Assembly: GCF_009363795.1 (NCBI RefSeq)
Contig: NZ_CP045420.1
Location: 167,001 to 231,000, forward strand
Direction: 5' to 3'
DNA: 64,000 nucleotides
DNA from: Palleronia sp. THAF1
GTDB lineage: Bacteria; Pseudomonadota; Alphaproteobacteria; Rhodobacterales; Rhodobacteraceae
Shown here: positions 43,135 through 53,790 of the stretch, one piece after another
Position numbering within the stretch: position 1 is the stretch's first letter
Layout: each line of letters starts with the position of its first letter
Position numbers and translations under genes: made by a program
Notes under the pieces: generated by a model
The model's input: only the letters and a program-made list of their open reading frames with translations
What the model was told of the DNA's origin: nothing
Databases searched by the model: none

Positions 43135-45399
43135 TCATCCGCGACGGGTGCGTTTGACCTTGCGCGCCTTGGCCTTGGCTTTCGCCTTGGCCTTTCCCTT
43201 CGCGCGGGGTGGTCCGCGCCTGGGCGGTTTGCCGTGTGACGCGCGCCCGGTAGCGGGTGCGTTGCCGTCCACGTCGACCAGGTCCAGCACCAGTCCGCCC
43301 GTGACGGGAACGGCCTCTGCGATGCGGGCCGTTACGCGCTGGCCCAGGCCCAGAACCATGCCGCTGTCGGACCCCATCGCGGTCTGCGTCTCGGCGTCGT
43401 AGTGGAAGTACTCGCCAAGGCTGCGGAACGGCACCAGCCCATCCGCACCAGTGTCGTCCAGCTTCACAAAGACGCCGAAGCGCTGGATGCCAGAGATGCG
43501 CCCGCCGATCTCTGACCCCACACGCTCTGACAGGAAGGCGGCAAGGTAGCGGTCGGTGGTGTCACGCTCTGCCACCATAGAGCGGCGTTCCGTGGTGCTG
43601 ATCCACTCGCCCGTTTCGGACAGACGTTCGGTATCCAGTGGCGTCAACCCGTCGTCGCCCCAGCGATGCGCGGCGATCAGAGCACGGTGGACGATAAGAT
43701 CGGCGTATCGGCGGATGGGTGAGGTGAAATGCGCGTAGTTGCGCAGGGCCAGCCCGAAGTGGCCGAAGTTTTCGGGTGCATAATACGCCTGCGTCATGGC
43801 GCGCAGGGTGCTGATGTTGATCAGCTCGTCGTTGTCTGATCCTTCGGCCTGCGCGAGCAGCTGGTTCAGGTGGCGGGTTTGCAGCACTTGCCCTTTGGCA
43901 AGCGTCAGGCCAGACGCCTGCGCCACTTCGCGCAGCGCCTCCAGCTTCTCGGGCGACGGTTCTTCGTGGACGCGATACAGCAGCGATTGCTTGCGCTTGC
44001 CCAGCTCCTCGGCGGCGGCGACGTTGGCCAGCACCATGAACTCTTCGATCAGCTTGTGGGCATCCAGCCGCTCGCGAAACGCGACAGAGGTGACGCGACC
44101 CTCGGGGCTAAGCTCGATTCGGCGTTCCGGCAGATCCAGTTCCAGCGGCTGGCGACGGGCGCGGGCGGTGCGCAGAGCCTCATAGGCGGCGTAGAGCGGG
44201 GCGATCACGGTATCGGCCAGCGGCGCGGTCTGTTCGTCCGGCTCGCCGTCCTGCGCGGCCTGCGCCTGCTCGTAGGACAGCGACGCGTGGGACTTCATCA
44301 GGCCCCGGTGGAATTGGTGCGCGATCTTGGTGCCGTCTTCGGACAGGACCATCCGCACGGCGATGCAGGCGCGTTCCATGCCCTCGTGCAAGGAGCATAA
44401 ATCGCCCGACAGCGCCTCTGGCAGCATCGGTACGACGCGGTCGGGGAAATAGGTGGAGTTGCCGCGCTTGCGGGCCTCATTGTCCAGGGCAGAGCCGGGC
44501 GGCACGTAGTGGGCCACGTCGGCGATGGCGACCCACAGGATGTGGCCGCCGGGGTTGGCCGGATCGGTATCCGGCGCGGCGTGGACGGCGTCGTCGTGGT
44601 CGCGGGCATCGCTGGGGTCGATGGTGATCAGCGGCACGTCCCGGAGGTCGGTGCGGTCGCCCAAGGTAACGGGTTCGGCGGCTTCGGCCTCTGCGATCAC
44701 CTCGTCGGGGAAGTGGTCGGGGATGCCGTGCTGGTGGATGGCGATCAGCGACACGGCGCGCGGTGCGGTGGGGTCGCCCAGACGATCCACGACGCGGGCG
44801 CGGGGCAGGCCCATGCGGTCCTTCGGCCCTGCGCGTTCAGCCTCGACCAGCTCGCCGTCCTTGGCGCCGTGGGTTTCGCCAGCGCGGACCAGCCACTCCT
44901 TGTCCGAACCCTTGTCGATCGGCACGATCCGCCCGCCATCGCTTTCGGCGCGGTAGATACCCAGCATCCGCGCGACACTGCGCCCGATCTTGCGGATCAG
45001 GCGGCCCTCATAGGCGTGCGTCTCGTTGGTGACCTTTGTCAGCCGCAAAAGCGCCCGGTCACCGGCACCCAGCGCCGGATCGGATCGCCGTTCCACCACC
45101 AAAATGCGCGGCTCTGCGCCGTCGCCCTGCCATTCCAGCGGGCGGGCATGGATGTCGCCGTCGGCGTCCGGGCCGATGATTTCGCACACGGAAACCGGAG
45201 GCAGGCTGTCCGGGTCGCGGTAGGTCTTGCTGCGCTTTTCCAGCCGCCCTTCGGATTCCAGTTCCTTCAGCAACCGCTTCAGGTCGATCCGCGCGGCACC
45301 CTTTATGCTGAACGCGCGGGCGATGTCGCGCTTGGCGGTTTGGGTGGGGTTCTCGGAGATCCAGTTCAGGATGTCCTGCTTGGTGGGTATATTGGCCAT
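43135..45399 (-). CDS. rnr: Ribonuclease R
   Basis: 754 residues from ATG 45399. N-terminal winged helix (TKQDILNWISENPTQTAKRD), cold-shock domains, RNB catalytic domain with IDPSDARDHDDAVHA (around 275), an S1 domain (GSEIGGRISGIQRFGVFV), and a Lys/Ala-rich basic tail (KGKAKAKAKAKARKV). It is a 3'-5' exoribonuclease that opens structured RNA. The open frame goes on to 45462 but the family start is MANIPTKQ. Confidence 0.95.
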   Translation of the reverse strand: MANIPTKQDILNWISENPTQTAKRDIARAFSIKGAARIDLKRLLKELESEGRLEKRSKTYRDPDSLPPVSVCEIIGPDADGDIHARPLEWQGDGAEPRILVVERRSDPALGAGDRALLRLTKVTNETHAYEGRLIRKIGRSVARMLGIYRAESDGGRIVPIDKGSDKEWLVRAGETHGAKDGELVEAERAGPKDRMGLPRARVVDRLGDPTAPRAVSLIAIHQHGIPDHFPDEVIAEAEAAEPVTLGDRTDLRDVPLITIDPSDARDHDDAVHAAPDTDPANPGGHILWVAIADVAHYVPPGSALDNEARKRGNSTYFPDRVVPMLPEALSGDLCSLHEGMERACIAVRMVLSEDGTKIAHQFHRGLMKSHASLSYEQAQAAQDGEPDEQTAPLADTVIAPLYAAYEALRTARARRQPLELDLPERRIELSPEGRVTSVAFRERLDAHKLIEEFMVLANVAAAEELGKRKQSLLYRVHEEPSPEKLEALREVAQASGLTLAKGQVLQTRHLNQLLAQAEGSDNDELINISTLRAMTQAYYAPENFGHFGLALRNYAHFTSPIRRYADLIVHRALIAAHRWGDDGLTPLDTERLSETGEWISTTERRSMVAERDTTDRYLAAFLSERVGSEIGGRISGIQRFGVFVKLDDTGADGLVPFRSLGEYFHYDAETQTAMGSDSGMVLGLGQRVTARIAEAVPVTGGLVLDLVDVDGNAPATGRASHGKPPRRGPPRAKGKAKAKAKAKARKVKRTRRG

Positions 45400-45483
45400 A
45401 TCGGTCGATCTAGCACGCGTGCGGGAAAGGCGACAGGGAGGCGTTGCGGCGTCAACGCGCATACCGTCAATCGGCTTGCAGCG

Positions 45484-45915
45484 TCACTCCGTCCGCAACT
45501 CCAACACCATATCGCGGTGCGGAATGTCCGCATCGTCGTAAATCGGCCCTTCGGGCACGAAGCCCATGCGGCGGTAGAATTCGACCACATGCAACTGCGC
45601 GCCAAGCTTCACACGCTCTACGCCGTCCACGTCGCGCAGGGTGGCCAGCGCGGCGTTGCAAAGTGCGTCCCCCACGCCGGTGCCGCGGTGGGCGGCCAGC
45701 ACGCAGATGCGCCCCATGCTCGCCTGCGGTTTGGTCGCGAACAGGCGCAGCGTGCCGATGGGCTGGCCGGACCACAAGGCCAGCATATGCGCCGCTTCGC
45801 CATCCCGGTCGTCCCACTCATCGGCTTCTGCGATGCCCTGCTCATCGATGAAGACGGCGCGGCGAAGGGCGCGGCAGGTCCCGATGTCGTCGGTGTAAGA
45901 GATCAGTAGGCTCAT
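45484..45915 (-). CDS. GNAT-family N-acetyltransferase
   Basis: 143 residues. The acetyl-CoA binding segment is ICVLAAHRGTGVGDALCNAAL (R-G-x-G-V-G). N-terminal RRAVFIDEQGIAEADEWDD and C-terminal VEFYRRMGFVPEGPIYDD are typical of the ElaA/YjcF-like group. The substrate is unknown. It overlaps the dapE stop by 4 nt. Confidence 0.9.
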   Translation of the reverse strand: MSLLISYTDDIGTCRALRRAVFIDEQGIAEADEWDDRDGEAAHMLALWSGQPIGTLRLFATKPQASMGRICVLAAHRGTGVGDALCNAALATLRDVDGVERVKLGAQLHVVEFYRRMGFVPEGPIYDDADIPHRDMVLELRTE

Positions 45916-47045
45916 TTCGCGAAATACCCACGAATGATGCGGTCATAGATTGCTTTCAGTTGAACGATGTCCTTCACGGCGACGCGTTCGTCCACCTGAT
46001 GCATGGTGGCGCCGACCAGCCCAACCTCGATCACCGGGCAATGGTGGCGAATGAAGCGCGCGTCCGACGTGCCGCCCGTCGTGGACAGGACCGGAACGTT
46101 GCCGGTCACCTCTTCCACCGCTTTCTGCACGGTCTCGCTGAGCCTTCCGGGAGGTGTCACAAAGCTTTCGCCGGACACGGAGACGTCCAGTTCCAGCGGA
46201 ACTTGATGCTCTCGGCGAACCACTTCGGCTTCGGCGTGCAGCCAGTTCGTCAGGTCGACGCCGGTGTGCGCGTCGTTGAAGCGGATGTTCACCATCGCGC
46301 GGCAGGTGGCCGGGATCACGTTGTTCGCGTCGTTGCCTGTGTCGAAGCCGGTCACCTGCAGGGTGGTGCGGTCGAAGTGATCGGTGCCGTCATCCAGATC
46401 GGTGGCAATCAACCGGTCAAGGTAGGCGATCATCGCGTGGATCGGGTTGCGGGCCTGCCGGGGATAGGCCGAATGCCCCTGCAACCCACGCGCCGTGATC
46501 CGCGCGGTCATAGAGCCGCGACGCCCGATCTTGATCATCTCGCCCATGTGGTTGGGACAGGTCGGCTCTCCGACAATACAGGCGTCCATCTTCTCGTTCG
46601 TCTCGGCCATCCAGTCGAGGATCGCGGCGGTACCGTCGATCCCGTCACCCTCTTCGTCGCCCGTGATGGTCAGGACCAGCGATCCCGGGCAAGTCTCTGC
46701 CGCGTCCACCGCAGCTGCCACGAAAGCCGCGACACCCGATTTCATGTCGCAGGCACCGCGCCCATACATCACGCCGTCGCGCAGCTCTGCCCCGAAAGGG
46801 TCGCTCGTCCAGTCATCGGGGTTGCCGACAGGCACCACATCCACATGACCGTTGAAGCCCAGCACCGGTCCGTGTCCGCCAGAGCGCGCATAAAGGTTGG
46901 CGATGCCGTTGCGATCCACGCGCGTGCAGACGAAGCCCGCATCCTGCAGCAGATTGGCCAGCATCGTGATCGGCGCGGCGGCATCGGGTGTGACAGAAGC
47001 GTGTCGGATCAAATCCTGGGTCAGTTCCACCGGGTCCGTTGTCAT
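45912..47045 (-). CDS. dapE: Succinyl-diaminopimelate desuccinylase
   Basis: 377 residues. An M20 metallopeptidase fold: metal ligands are His and Asp in GFNGHVDVVPVG, the GRGACDMKSG aspartate, the Glu pair in TGDEEGDGIDG, and His near the C-terminus (HHCPVIEVGL). It cuts succinyl-LL-DAP in the lysine/DAP route. It is followed by the GNAT gene with overlap. Confidence 0.95.
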   Translation of the reverse strand: MTTDPVELTQDLIRHASVTPDAAAPITMLANLLQDAGFVCTRVDRNGIANLYARSGGHGPVLGFNGHVDVVPVGNPDDWTSDPFGAELRDGVMYGRGACDMKSGVAAFVAAAVDAAETCPGSLVLTITGDEEGDGIDGTAAILDWMAETNEKMDACIVGEPTCPNHMGEMIKIGRRGSMTARITARGLQGHSAYPRQARNPIHAMIAYLDRLIATDLDDGTDHFDRTTLQVTGFDTGNDANNVIPATCRAMVNIRFNDAHTGVDLTNWLHAEAEVVRREHQVPLELDVSVSGESFVTPPGRLSETVQKAVEEVTGNVPVLSTTGGTSDARFIRHHCPVIEVGLVGATMHQVDERVAVKDIVQLKAIYDRIIRGYFAK

Positions 47046-47108
47046 CGCGCGCTCCTACCTGCCTGCGCCCTGACTTAACCGGAAAGCGCGCGGCGGCAAA
47101 CGGTTCGA

Positions 47109-47432
47109 CTAGTCGTCTTCGGGATAGAACGGCGTGGCCTGCGCGACGATGACGGCGTTTTCGGCCAAGGCGCGTTCCATCAGAACGCGCTCGTCGGCGT
47201 CGATCTCATGGCCCTCTGCTTCACGCTCGGCCAACGTGCCGTAGCCGGTCACATCCAGCGGCGACATCTCTGCCTGCTTCAAAACGGCCACGGTTTCGCG
47301 CACCGCCTCTGCCTCGTCCACGCCGCTGGCATAACACAGCAAGGCGGCGCCGGTGGCGCGCTTGGGCAAGCCATCGTCTGGGGAACGGCCGACTTCGACC
47401 AGCAGGGTGAAAACAGATTGCGTGCGTTTCAT
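47109..47432 (-). CDS. Conserved-type hypothetical protein
   Basis: 107 residues from ATG 47432 (MKRTQSVFTLLVEVGRSP). Soluble, acidic, ferredoxin-like alternation of strands and helices. No family is recognised; it looks like a small conserved alphaproteobacterial protein. The open frame further upstream crosses the terminator and is not used. Confidence 0.65.
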   Translation of the reverse strand: MKRTQSVFTLLVEVGRSPDDGLPKRATGAALLCYASGVDEAEAVRETVAVLKQAEMSPLDVTGYGTLAEREAEGHEIDADERVLMERALAENAVIVAQATPFYPEDD

Positions 47433-47470
47433 GGGCTGTGCGTCGGAGATGCGCGCGCCCCTGTCAAGCG

Positions 47471-47499
47471 AAAGGCCGCACCCATGGGGCGCGGCCTTT
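47471..47499. terminator. Intrinsic terminator hairpin
   Basis: AAAGGCCGC and GCGGCCTTT, with an 11-nt loop. It lies between two minus-strand genes (GlsB-like protein and the 107-aa protein). Confidence 0.75.
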
Positions 47500-47521
47500 G
47501 CAAATCGGGATGGAGGCGGCG

Positions 47522-47776
47522 TCAGGCGCGACCGCGTACCATCCGGACGATCCAGATCAGCAGACAGGCGCCGATGAAACCAGCAATCAGGTAACCGATG
47601 CTGAAGCTGGCACCCGCGGCGTAGAGGCCGAGAAGCGTTCCGAAGATGAAGTTGAAGAGGATGGCACCGACGATGCCCAGACCGATGTTCATCAGAAGGC
47701 CCATGTTGGACTTCATGAATTTCTCGGCCAGCCAACCGGCCAGACCTCCGACGATAATAGCTGCAAGCCAGCCCAT
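47522..47776 (-). CDS. GlsB/YeaQ/YmgE-family membrane protein
   Basis: 84 residues, three membrane helices rich in Gly. MGWLAAIIVGGLAGWLAEKF and GLLMNIGLGIVGAIL are the family hallmarks (transglycosylase-associated protein family). It is linked to general stress in other bacteria; the function is unclear. Ribosome site AAAGGAAC. Confidence 0.9.
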   Translation of the reverse strand: MGWLAAIIVGGLAGWLAEKFMKSNMGLLMNIGLGIVGAILFNFIFGTLLGLYAAGASFSIGYLIAGFIGACLLIWIVRMVRGRA

Positions 47777-47862
47777 ACTTAGTTCCTTTCGATGAATTCA
47801 GGCCCGCAAAATGCGGGATGTTGGGGACAGAACGTCGCAACACGCTCGCGGTTCCGTGATAA

Positions 47863-48891
<1,029 letters not shown>

Positions 48892-48988
48892 GACCGCTTA
48901 ACCGTCCCGCGCCGGATCGGTTTCACAAAACCGCCCGATCGCCGTTTTAATCTTCAGCAGAACCTCTGATCATGACGCTCCTCTGCCC

Positions 48989-49046
48989 TTCATCGTTCCC
49001 GAAATACCTCGGGGGAGCCGCGCCAGCGGCGGGGGCAGAGCCCCCA
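48989..49046 (+). repeat. Roseobacter-type intergenic repeat
   Basis: CCTTCATCGTTCCCGAAATACCTCGGGGG, followed by a GC-rich hairpin of GCGCCAGCGGC type and GGGGGCAGAGCCCCC. A shorter relative (TTCATCGTTCTGCTAAATACCT) is at 54788. Such repeats are scattered in this bacterial group; here it lies after the dapD stop. Confidence 0.6.
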
Positions 49047-49050
49047 TCCG

Positions 49051-49875
49051 TCAGTCTCGCAGAAGCTCGTTGATCGCCGTCTTCGAGCGGGTCTTTTCAT
49101 CCACCCGCTTCACGATCACCGCGCAATAGAGGTTCAGGTCGTTCTTCGTCGGCATCGAGCCAGAGACGACCACCGAATAGGGCGGCACCTCGCCGTACAT
49201 CACTTCGCCGGTCTCGCGGTCCACGATCTTGGTGGACTTGCCGATATAGACGCCCATGCCCAGCACCGCGCCTTCACGGACGATGCAGCCTTCGACGACT
49301 TCCGACCGTGCGCCGATGAAGCAGTTGTCTTCGATGATCGTGGGGTCGGCCTGCAACGGCTCTAACACCCCACCGATGCCGACGCCGCCGGACAGGTGGA
49401 CGTTCTTGCCGATCTGAGCGCAGGACCCGACGGTAGCCCAGGTGTCGACCATCGTGCCCTCGTCGACGTATGCGCCCAGGTTCACGAAGGACGGCATCAG
49501 CACCACGCCCGGCGCGATGTAGGCGGACTTGCGCACGACGGCGTTCGGCACGGCGCGAAAGCCAGCCTCGCGCCAGCGCTGGTCGCCCCAACCGGCAAAC
49601 TTGCTGTCCACCTTGTCCCACCAGCCGCCGCCCTGCGGACCGCCCGGCTGCAATTCCATATCGCGGATGCGAAAGCCCAGCAGCACGGCCTTCTTGGCCC
49701 ATTGGTTCACGTGCCATTCGCCATCACGCTTTTCCGCCACGCGCAGTTCGCCGCGGTCCAGTGCGTCCAACGTCTCTTCGATGGCTTCGCGGGTCTCGCC
49801 ACCGGTGGCGGGCGTGATGTCGGCGCGGGCCTCCCACGCGGTTTCGATGGCGTCTTCAAGCTGGGTATGGGCCAT
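49051..49875 (-). CDS. dapD: Tetrahydrodipicolinate N-succinyltransferase
   Basis: 274 residues. Left-handed beta-helix hexapeptide repeats run over residues 110-235 (for example [20 protein letters not shown]), then a C-terminal domain. It adds succinyl groups in the DAP/lysine route. Full length compared with family (about 274). Confidence 0.96.
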   Translation of the reverse strand: MAHTQLEDAIETAWEARADITPATGGETREAIEETLDALDRGELRVAEKRDGEWHVNQWAKKAVLLGFRIRDMELQPGGPQGGGWWDKVDSKFAGWGDQRWREAGFRAVPNAVVRKSAYIAPGVVLMPSFVNLGAYVDEGTMVDTWATVGSCAQIGKNVHLSGGVGIGGVLEPLQADPTIIEDNCFIGARSEVVEGCIVREGAVLGMGVYIGKSTKIVDRETGEVMYGEVPPYSVVVSGSMPTKNDLNLYCAVIVKRVDEKTRSKTAINELLRD

Positions 49876-49959
49876 GGGATCCTCGGGGCTATTGTGTCAT
49901 TCGCTCTGGCCCGATGGCTATAGGGCCGGTATCTGCGCCCTGCAACTGATGGAGCCCCC

Positions 49960-50814
49960 ATGTCCGAGAGTCCCGCATCGTCCCGTGGCCGGTCGCCCTT
50001 CCGCGACGCCCCCACCGACCGCAAGACCGCGGCGGAAATCCCCGACACGCCGCAGACGCGGGCGCCGGCCTACAAGCTGGCCTTCGCGGATGACGAGTTC
50101 CTGTGCAGTCCGGAATTGCGCCCCCTGCGCTTGCAGCTGGAGCTCATGAAGCCAGAGATGATCCTGGCCGAGAAGGGGATCGAATCCACCATCGTTCTGT
50201 TCGGTGGTGCGCGTATCCGCGAAAGCGCCGAAGATGCTCCGAATGAGGCTGTGGGCAAGATGGCGGCCTACTACGCAGAGGCACGCGCCTTCGCCAAGGC
50301 GATGACCGAACTGTCGATGCGAAGCTACGGCAAGCAGAACGTCATCGTGACGGGCGGTGGTCCCGGCGTGATGGAAGCGGGCAATCGCGGTGCTGCGGAC
50401 GCGGGCGGCCAATCCATCGGGCTGAACATCGTGCTGCCGCATGAACAGGCGCCGAATGAATACGTCACCCCCGGCCTGTGCTTCAACTTCCACTACTTCG
50501 CCGTGCGCAAGATGCACTTCCTGCTGCGCGCCCGCGCGGTCTGCGTCTTCCCGGGCGGTTTCGGGACGATGGACGAGTTGTTCGAGTGTCTGACGCTGAT
50601 CCAGACGGGCCGGATGCAGCGTGTGCCCGTGCTTCTGTTCGGACGTGAGTTCTGGGAGTCGGTCGTGAACTTCGAGGCGCTCGCCAAGGCCGGCACCATC
50701 GCGCCCGAGGATCTGGACCTGTTCCGCTTCGTCGAAACGGCGGACGAGGCGATCGCCGCCATCGAGAATTGGGACGGGGTCGGCACCACACGGGACGCCG
50801 TTCCGGGCCGCTGA
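49960..50814 (+). CDS. LOG-family protein
   Basis: 284 residues. The LOG signature GGGPGVMEAGNRGA (around residue 130) and PGGFGTMDELFE (around residue 199) with the catalytic-type Glu. The family contains phosphoribohydrolases for nucleoside monophosphates; this longer form has an 80-residue N-terminal extension. Cytoplasmic. Divergent from dapD. Confidence 0.92.
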   Translation: MSESPASSRGRSPFRDAPTDRKTAAEIPDTPQTRAPAYKLAFADDEFLCSPELRPLRLQLELMKPEMILAEKGIESTIVLFGGARIRESAEDAPNEAVGKMAAYYAEARAFAKAMTELSMRSYGKQNVIVTGGGPGVMEAGNRGAADAGGQSIGLNIVLPHEQAPNEYVTPGLCFNFHYFAVRKMHFLLRARAVCVFPGGFGTMDELFECLTLIQTGRMQRVPVLLFGREFWESVVNFEALAKAGTIAPEDLDLFRFVETADEAIAAIENWDGVGTTRDAVPGR

Positions 50815-50874
50815 TCGGAACCGCACGGGCGGGCTTTCCATTGGAACGCCATCTGATGTGCGAAAGGTTTGCCG

Positions 50875-51519
50875 ATGGCTCTGCTCTCGACCTGGTGGTT
50901 CCTGGCCGGTTGGCTGGTTCTGACGATTCCCAGTCTGGTGATCCTGATCCGGGACCTGCGCAGCAAGAACGCGCATCTGATGTCTCTGATGAAGGTCGTC
51001 TGGGCGCTGACGGTCGTCTACTCCGGCCCTGTCGGACTGGCGGTCTACTGGCTGACGGGTCGCAAGGAGATCTCCGACGATGGCATCTGGCGACGTGGCG
51101 CGCGGTCCGTGGCGCATTGCTACTCGGGCTGCGGGATGGGTGAGATCATCGGCGTCACGGTCGCCGTCGGTGTTATCGCGGCACCCACGTGGGGTGTGGC
51201 GCTGATCACCTTCACACTAGCCTTTACCTTCGGCATTCTGCTGACGGTTGGGCCGATGATGCAGGAAGGCACCAAGTTCCGGCCCGCCCTGAAGGATGCA
51301 CTCATCGCCGAAACGCCTTCTATCGTGGTGATGGAAGCCGTCGCGATCGGGTCCGACATTCTGATTTCCGGAGACGCGACGATCGGCGAGCCATTGTTCT
51401 GGTCCGCACTGATCGTCTCGCTCTCCTTCGGTCTTCTGGCCGCCTATCCCGTGAACGTGATGTTGATCCGCTTCGGTATCAAGGAAGGCATGATGGACCC
51501 GCGTATGACGGGTGATTAG
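50875..51519 (+). CDS. DUF4396-type membrane protein
   Basis: 214 residues with six helices, close to the DUF4396 group (SVAHCYSGCGMGEIIGV, with His, two Cys). A metal or cofactor site is possible. ATG 50875 follows GAAAGG. No operon partner is evident, and the function is unknown. Confidence 0.75.
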   Translation: MALLSTWWFLAGWLVLTIPSLVILIRDLRSKNAHLMSLMKVVWALTVVYSGPVGLAVYWLTGRKEISDDGIWRRGARSVAHCYSGCGMGEIIGVTVAVGVIAAPTWGVALITFTLAFTFGILLTVGPMMQEGTKFRPALKDALIAETPSIVVMEAVAIGSDILISGDATIGEPLFWSALIVSLSFGLLAAYPVNVMLIRFGIKEGMMDPRMTGD

Positions 51520-51522
51520 AGC

Positions 51523-51741
51523 TTAGGCCTTGCGCAATTCGCTGTGCGATTTCAGGACGATGCTGCCGTCGTCCTGCTCCAGCTTGTAGGCCGGTTCGTC
51601 ATCGGATGCGTCGCGCGTGACCTCGTTACCGTCGATCTTCAGCGTGCGCTTCTGGGTATATTTCTGCTTCACGGTCGCCTGCGCGGTGCCGTTGCCCCAG
51701 TCCCATTCGACCGTGTCGCCTTCGGAATAGTGATTGCTCAT
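51523..51741 (-). CDS. DUF2945/HVA1-family small protein
   Basis: 72 residues. GDTVEWDWGNGTAQATVKQKY fits the DUF2945/HVA1 (hypervirulence-associated TUDOR) family. Small soluble beta barrel of unknown role. ATG 51741 with GAAGGACGAAAGAC before it. Convergent with the DUF4396 gene (3-nt gap). Confidence 0.88.
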   Translation of the reverse strand: MSNHYSEGDTVEWDWGNGTAQATVKQKYTQKRTLKIDGNEVTRDASDDEPAYKLEQDDGSIVLKSHSELRKA

Positions 51742-51826
51742 GTCTTTCGTCCTTCGATTGCTTCGAAGGTTCAAAGCCCGTGATGCAGTCTGCGTTCCCG
51801 CGCCAGTTCGCCGCAAAGGTGCGATT

Positions 51827-53023
51827 TCACGCGGCCCCGGTCTCTGCCTCGATCTGGCGTCTGGACTTCCGCTCACGCTCGGTGTCGGATTTCAACTGCC
51901 CGCAGGCGGCCATGATATCCTCACCGCGGGGGGTGCGGATTGGGGACGCATAGCCAGCCTTGTAGATGATGTCGGCGAAAGCGCGGATGCGGTTGTTGGA
52001 AGAACGCTTGTGTTCGGTCCCCGGCCATTCGTTGAAGGGGATCAAGTTGATCTTGGCTGGGATGCCGCGGATCAACTCGATCAAACGATGCGCGTCTTCG
52101 TCGCTGTCGTTCACGCCCGCCAGCATCACGTATTCGAACGTGATCCGTTCGGAGTTCGACAGCTTGGGATAGGCGCGCAAAGCCTCCAGCAGCTTTTCGA
52201 TGTTCCAGCGTTTGTTGATCGGCACAAGGCGGTCGCGCACCTCGTCGGTTGTCGCATGGAAGGACACCGCCAGCAGGCAGCCGATCTCTTCCGCCGTGCG
52301 CGCGATTTCAGGTACCACACCGCTGGTCGACAAGGTGATCCGGCGGCGCGACAGGCTGATGCCTTCGGGGTCCATCGCGATCTTCATCGCGTCGCGCACG
52401 TTCTCGAAGTTGTACAGTGGCTCCCCCATGCCCATCAGAACGATGTTCGACAGCAGGCGCGTCTCGTTCTTCGGGTGGTGCCCGGGTTCGGGCCATTCGC
52501 CCAGATCGTCGCGGGCCAGCATGACCTGGCCGACGATTTCCGCCGCCGTCAGGTTGCGCACCAGCTTTTGCGTGCCGGTATGGCAGAACGAACAGGTCAG
52601 CGTGCAGCCCACTTGGCTGGAGATGCACAGCGTGCCCCTCCCTTCCTCGGGGATGTAGACGGTTTCGACCTCATGCCCGCCAGCGATCCGCACCAGATAC
52701 TTGCGGGTGCCGTCCTCTGACTCTGCCTTGCGCACGATCTCGGGGATGGTGATCTCGAACGTCTCGGCCAGCTCGGCGCGATAGGCCTTGGACAGGTTCG
52801 TCATCTGGTCGAAATCGCGTACGCCCCGTTCGTAGATCCACGCCCAGATCTGGCCCACGCGCATCTTGGCCTGTTTTTCAGGCGTGCCCATCTCGATCAG
52901 GGCCGCGCGCATGGCATCGCGGGGCAGGCCCACAAGGTTGCGCTTGCCACCATCTGGCTGCTTGCGCGGGATAGTTAGCACATCTGGCGTGACGGGCGGA
53001 GTGACGGGCGTTGGCGCGGTCAT
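51827..53023 (-). CDS. rlmN: 23S rRNA/tRNA adenine C2-methyltransferase
   Basis: 398 residues. Radical SAM motif [11 protein letters not shown] (around 146), and the methyl-carrying Cys in DIMAACGQL near the C-terminus. It methylates A2503 of 23S rRNA and A37 of some tRNAs. [13 protein letters not shown] is a family marker. The N-terminal 25 residues are Pro/Thr-rich. Confidence 0.96.
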   Translation of the reverse strand: MTAPTPVTPPVTPDVLTIPRKQPDGGKRNLVGLPRDAMRAALIEMGTPEKQAKMRVGQIWAWIYERGVRDFDQMTNLSKAYRAELAETFEITIPEIVRKAESEDGTRKYLVRIAGGHEVETVYIPEEGRGTLCISSQVGCTLTCSFCHTGTQKLVRNLTAAEIVGQVMLARDDLGEWPEPGHHPKNETRLLSNIVLMGMGEPLYNFENVRDAMKIAMDPEGISLSRRRITLSTSGVVPEIARTAEEIGCLLAVSFHATTDEVRDRLVPINKRWNIEKLLEALRAYPKLSNSERITFEYVMLAGVNDSDEDAHRLIELIRGIPAKINLIPFNEWPGTEHKRSSNNRIRAFADIIYKAGYASPIRTPRGEDIMAACGQLKSDTERERKSRRQIEAETGAA

Positions 53024-53092
53024 CGGGCTACTCTCGTGTTCGGATCGCCCGCATATAGGCGATCCGTTACATCGGATAAACCCCGGCGCGGT

Positions 53093-53614
53093 TTAGTTGC
53101 AGCGACCCGCCGCTTCGTCCAGCGCGGCGGTAAAGCCGAACAAGGAGAACGTGTCCTGCGTCTGCGTTCCGCGTGACGAGCGCGCCGTCAGTACCGCGTC
53201 TGCTCCGCGCTTCAGCGCCGCCACGATCTGCTGATCTGCTGACGCATCCTGCGGCCAGGCCCATTCGCCTTCGGTGCCCAGTTCGAATTCGGTGCCGCCG
53301 ATGTTCAGGTTCACGGTCGATCCATCAGCAAAAGGATAACCGCCGGTGAACGACACTTCGCCGTTCACATCGGCGCCGGGACGGTAGGTCACGAACAGCA
53401 GGATATCGCCACGCCGGACCGAAACGGTCTGCCCACCGCGCGTATTCACCGTGTTGGTAGGGCTGGACACGCTCCAGCATTCCTTGGGATCGTCCTCGAC
53501 GAACACGCTCCAAGCTGTCTCTACGGCTACCCGGTTGGTGCTTTCGTCCTGCGCAAGCGCCGCGCCTGCCGTCATCGTCAGTGCCACGGCGACCGATCCG
53601 ATAAGTGCTTTCAT
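53093..53614 (-). CDS. IalB-like (invasion-associated locus B) secreted protein
   Basis: 173 residues from ATG 53614. Signal peptide MKALIGSVAVALTMTAGAALAQ, then WSVFVEDDPKECWSVSSP, a typical IalB-family start, and a C-terminal Cys that could pair. The role in non-pathogens is unknown. The long frame beyond the ATG is not used. Confidence 0.85.
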   Translation of the reverse strand: MKALIGSVAVALTMTAGAALAQDESTNRVAVETAWSVFVEDDPKECWSVSSPTNTVNTRGGQTVSVRRGDILLFVTYRPGADVNGEVSFTGGYPFADGSTVNLNIGGTEFELGTEGEWAWPQDASADQQIVAALKRGADAVLTARSSRGTQTQDTFSLFGFTAALDEAAGRCN

Positions 53615-53790
53615 CCGTAAAAGAGCCTCCAGCTCGCAACTGCCTCTGACCGGTTGGATGCACCCTCTTGTCGGGGCGCGCTCTGACACCGGTTCCAATT
53701 CCAATTTCGCGATGCAATCTTAGCGTCAATCAGGCGATTTTTGAAAGCCCTTGCGGCGAAAAATCGCTTTCACGGATAGGAGAGCGAAGT

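Noticed and set aside
43141-43205. Short tandem repeats that could suggest a repeat array
   Set aside because: They encode the Lys/Ala-rich C-terminal tail of RNase R; no CRISPR repeat-spacer pattern is present here or elsewhere in the window.
44509-45909. 466-codon plus-strand frame over rnr and the GNAT gene
   Set aside because: It crosses two real minus-strand genes and the gap between them, and has no motif.
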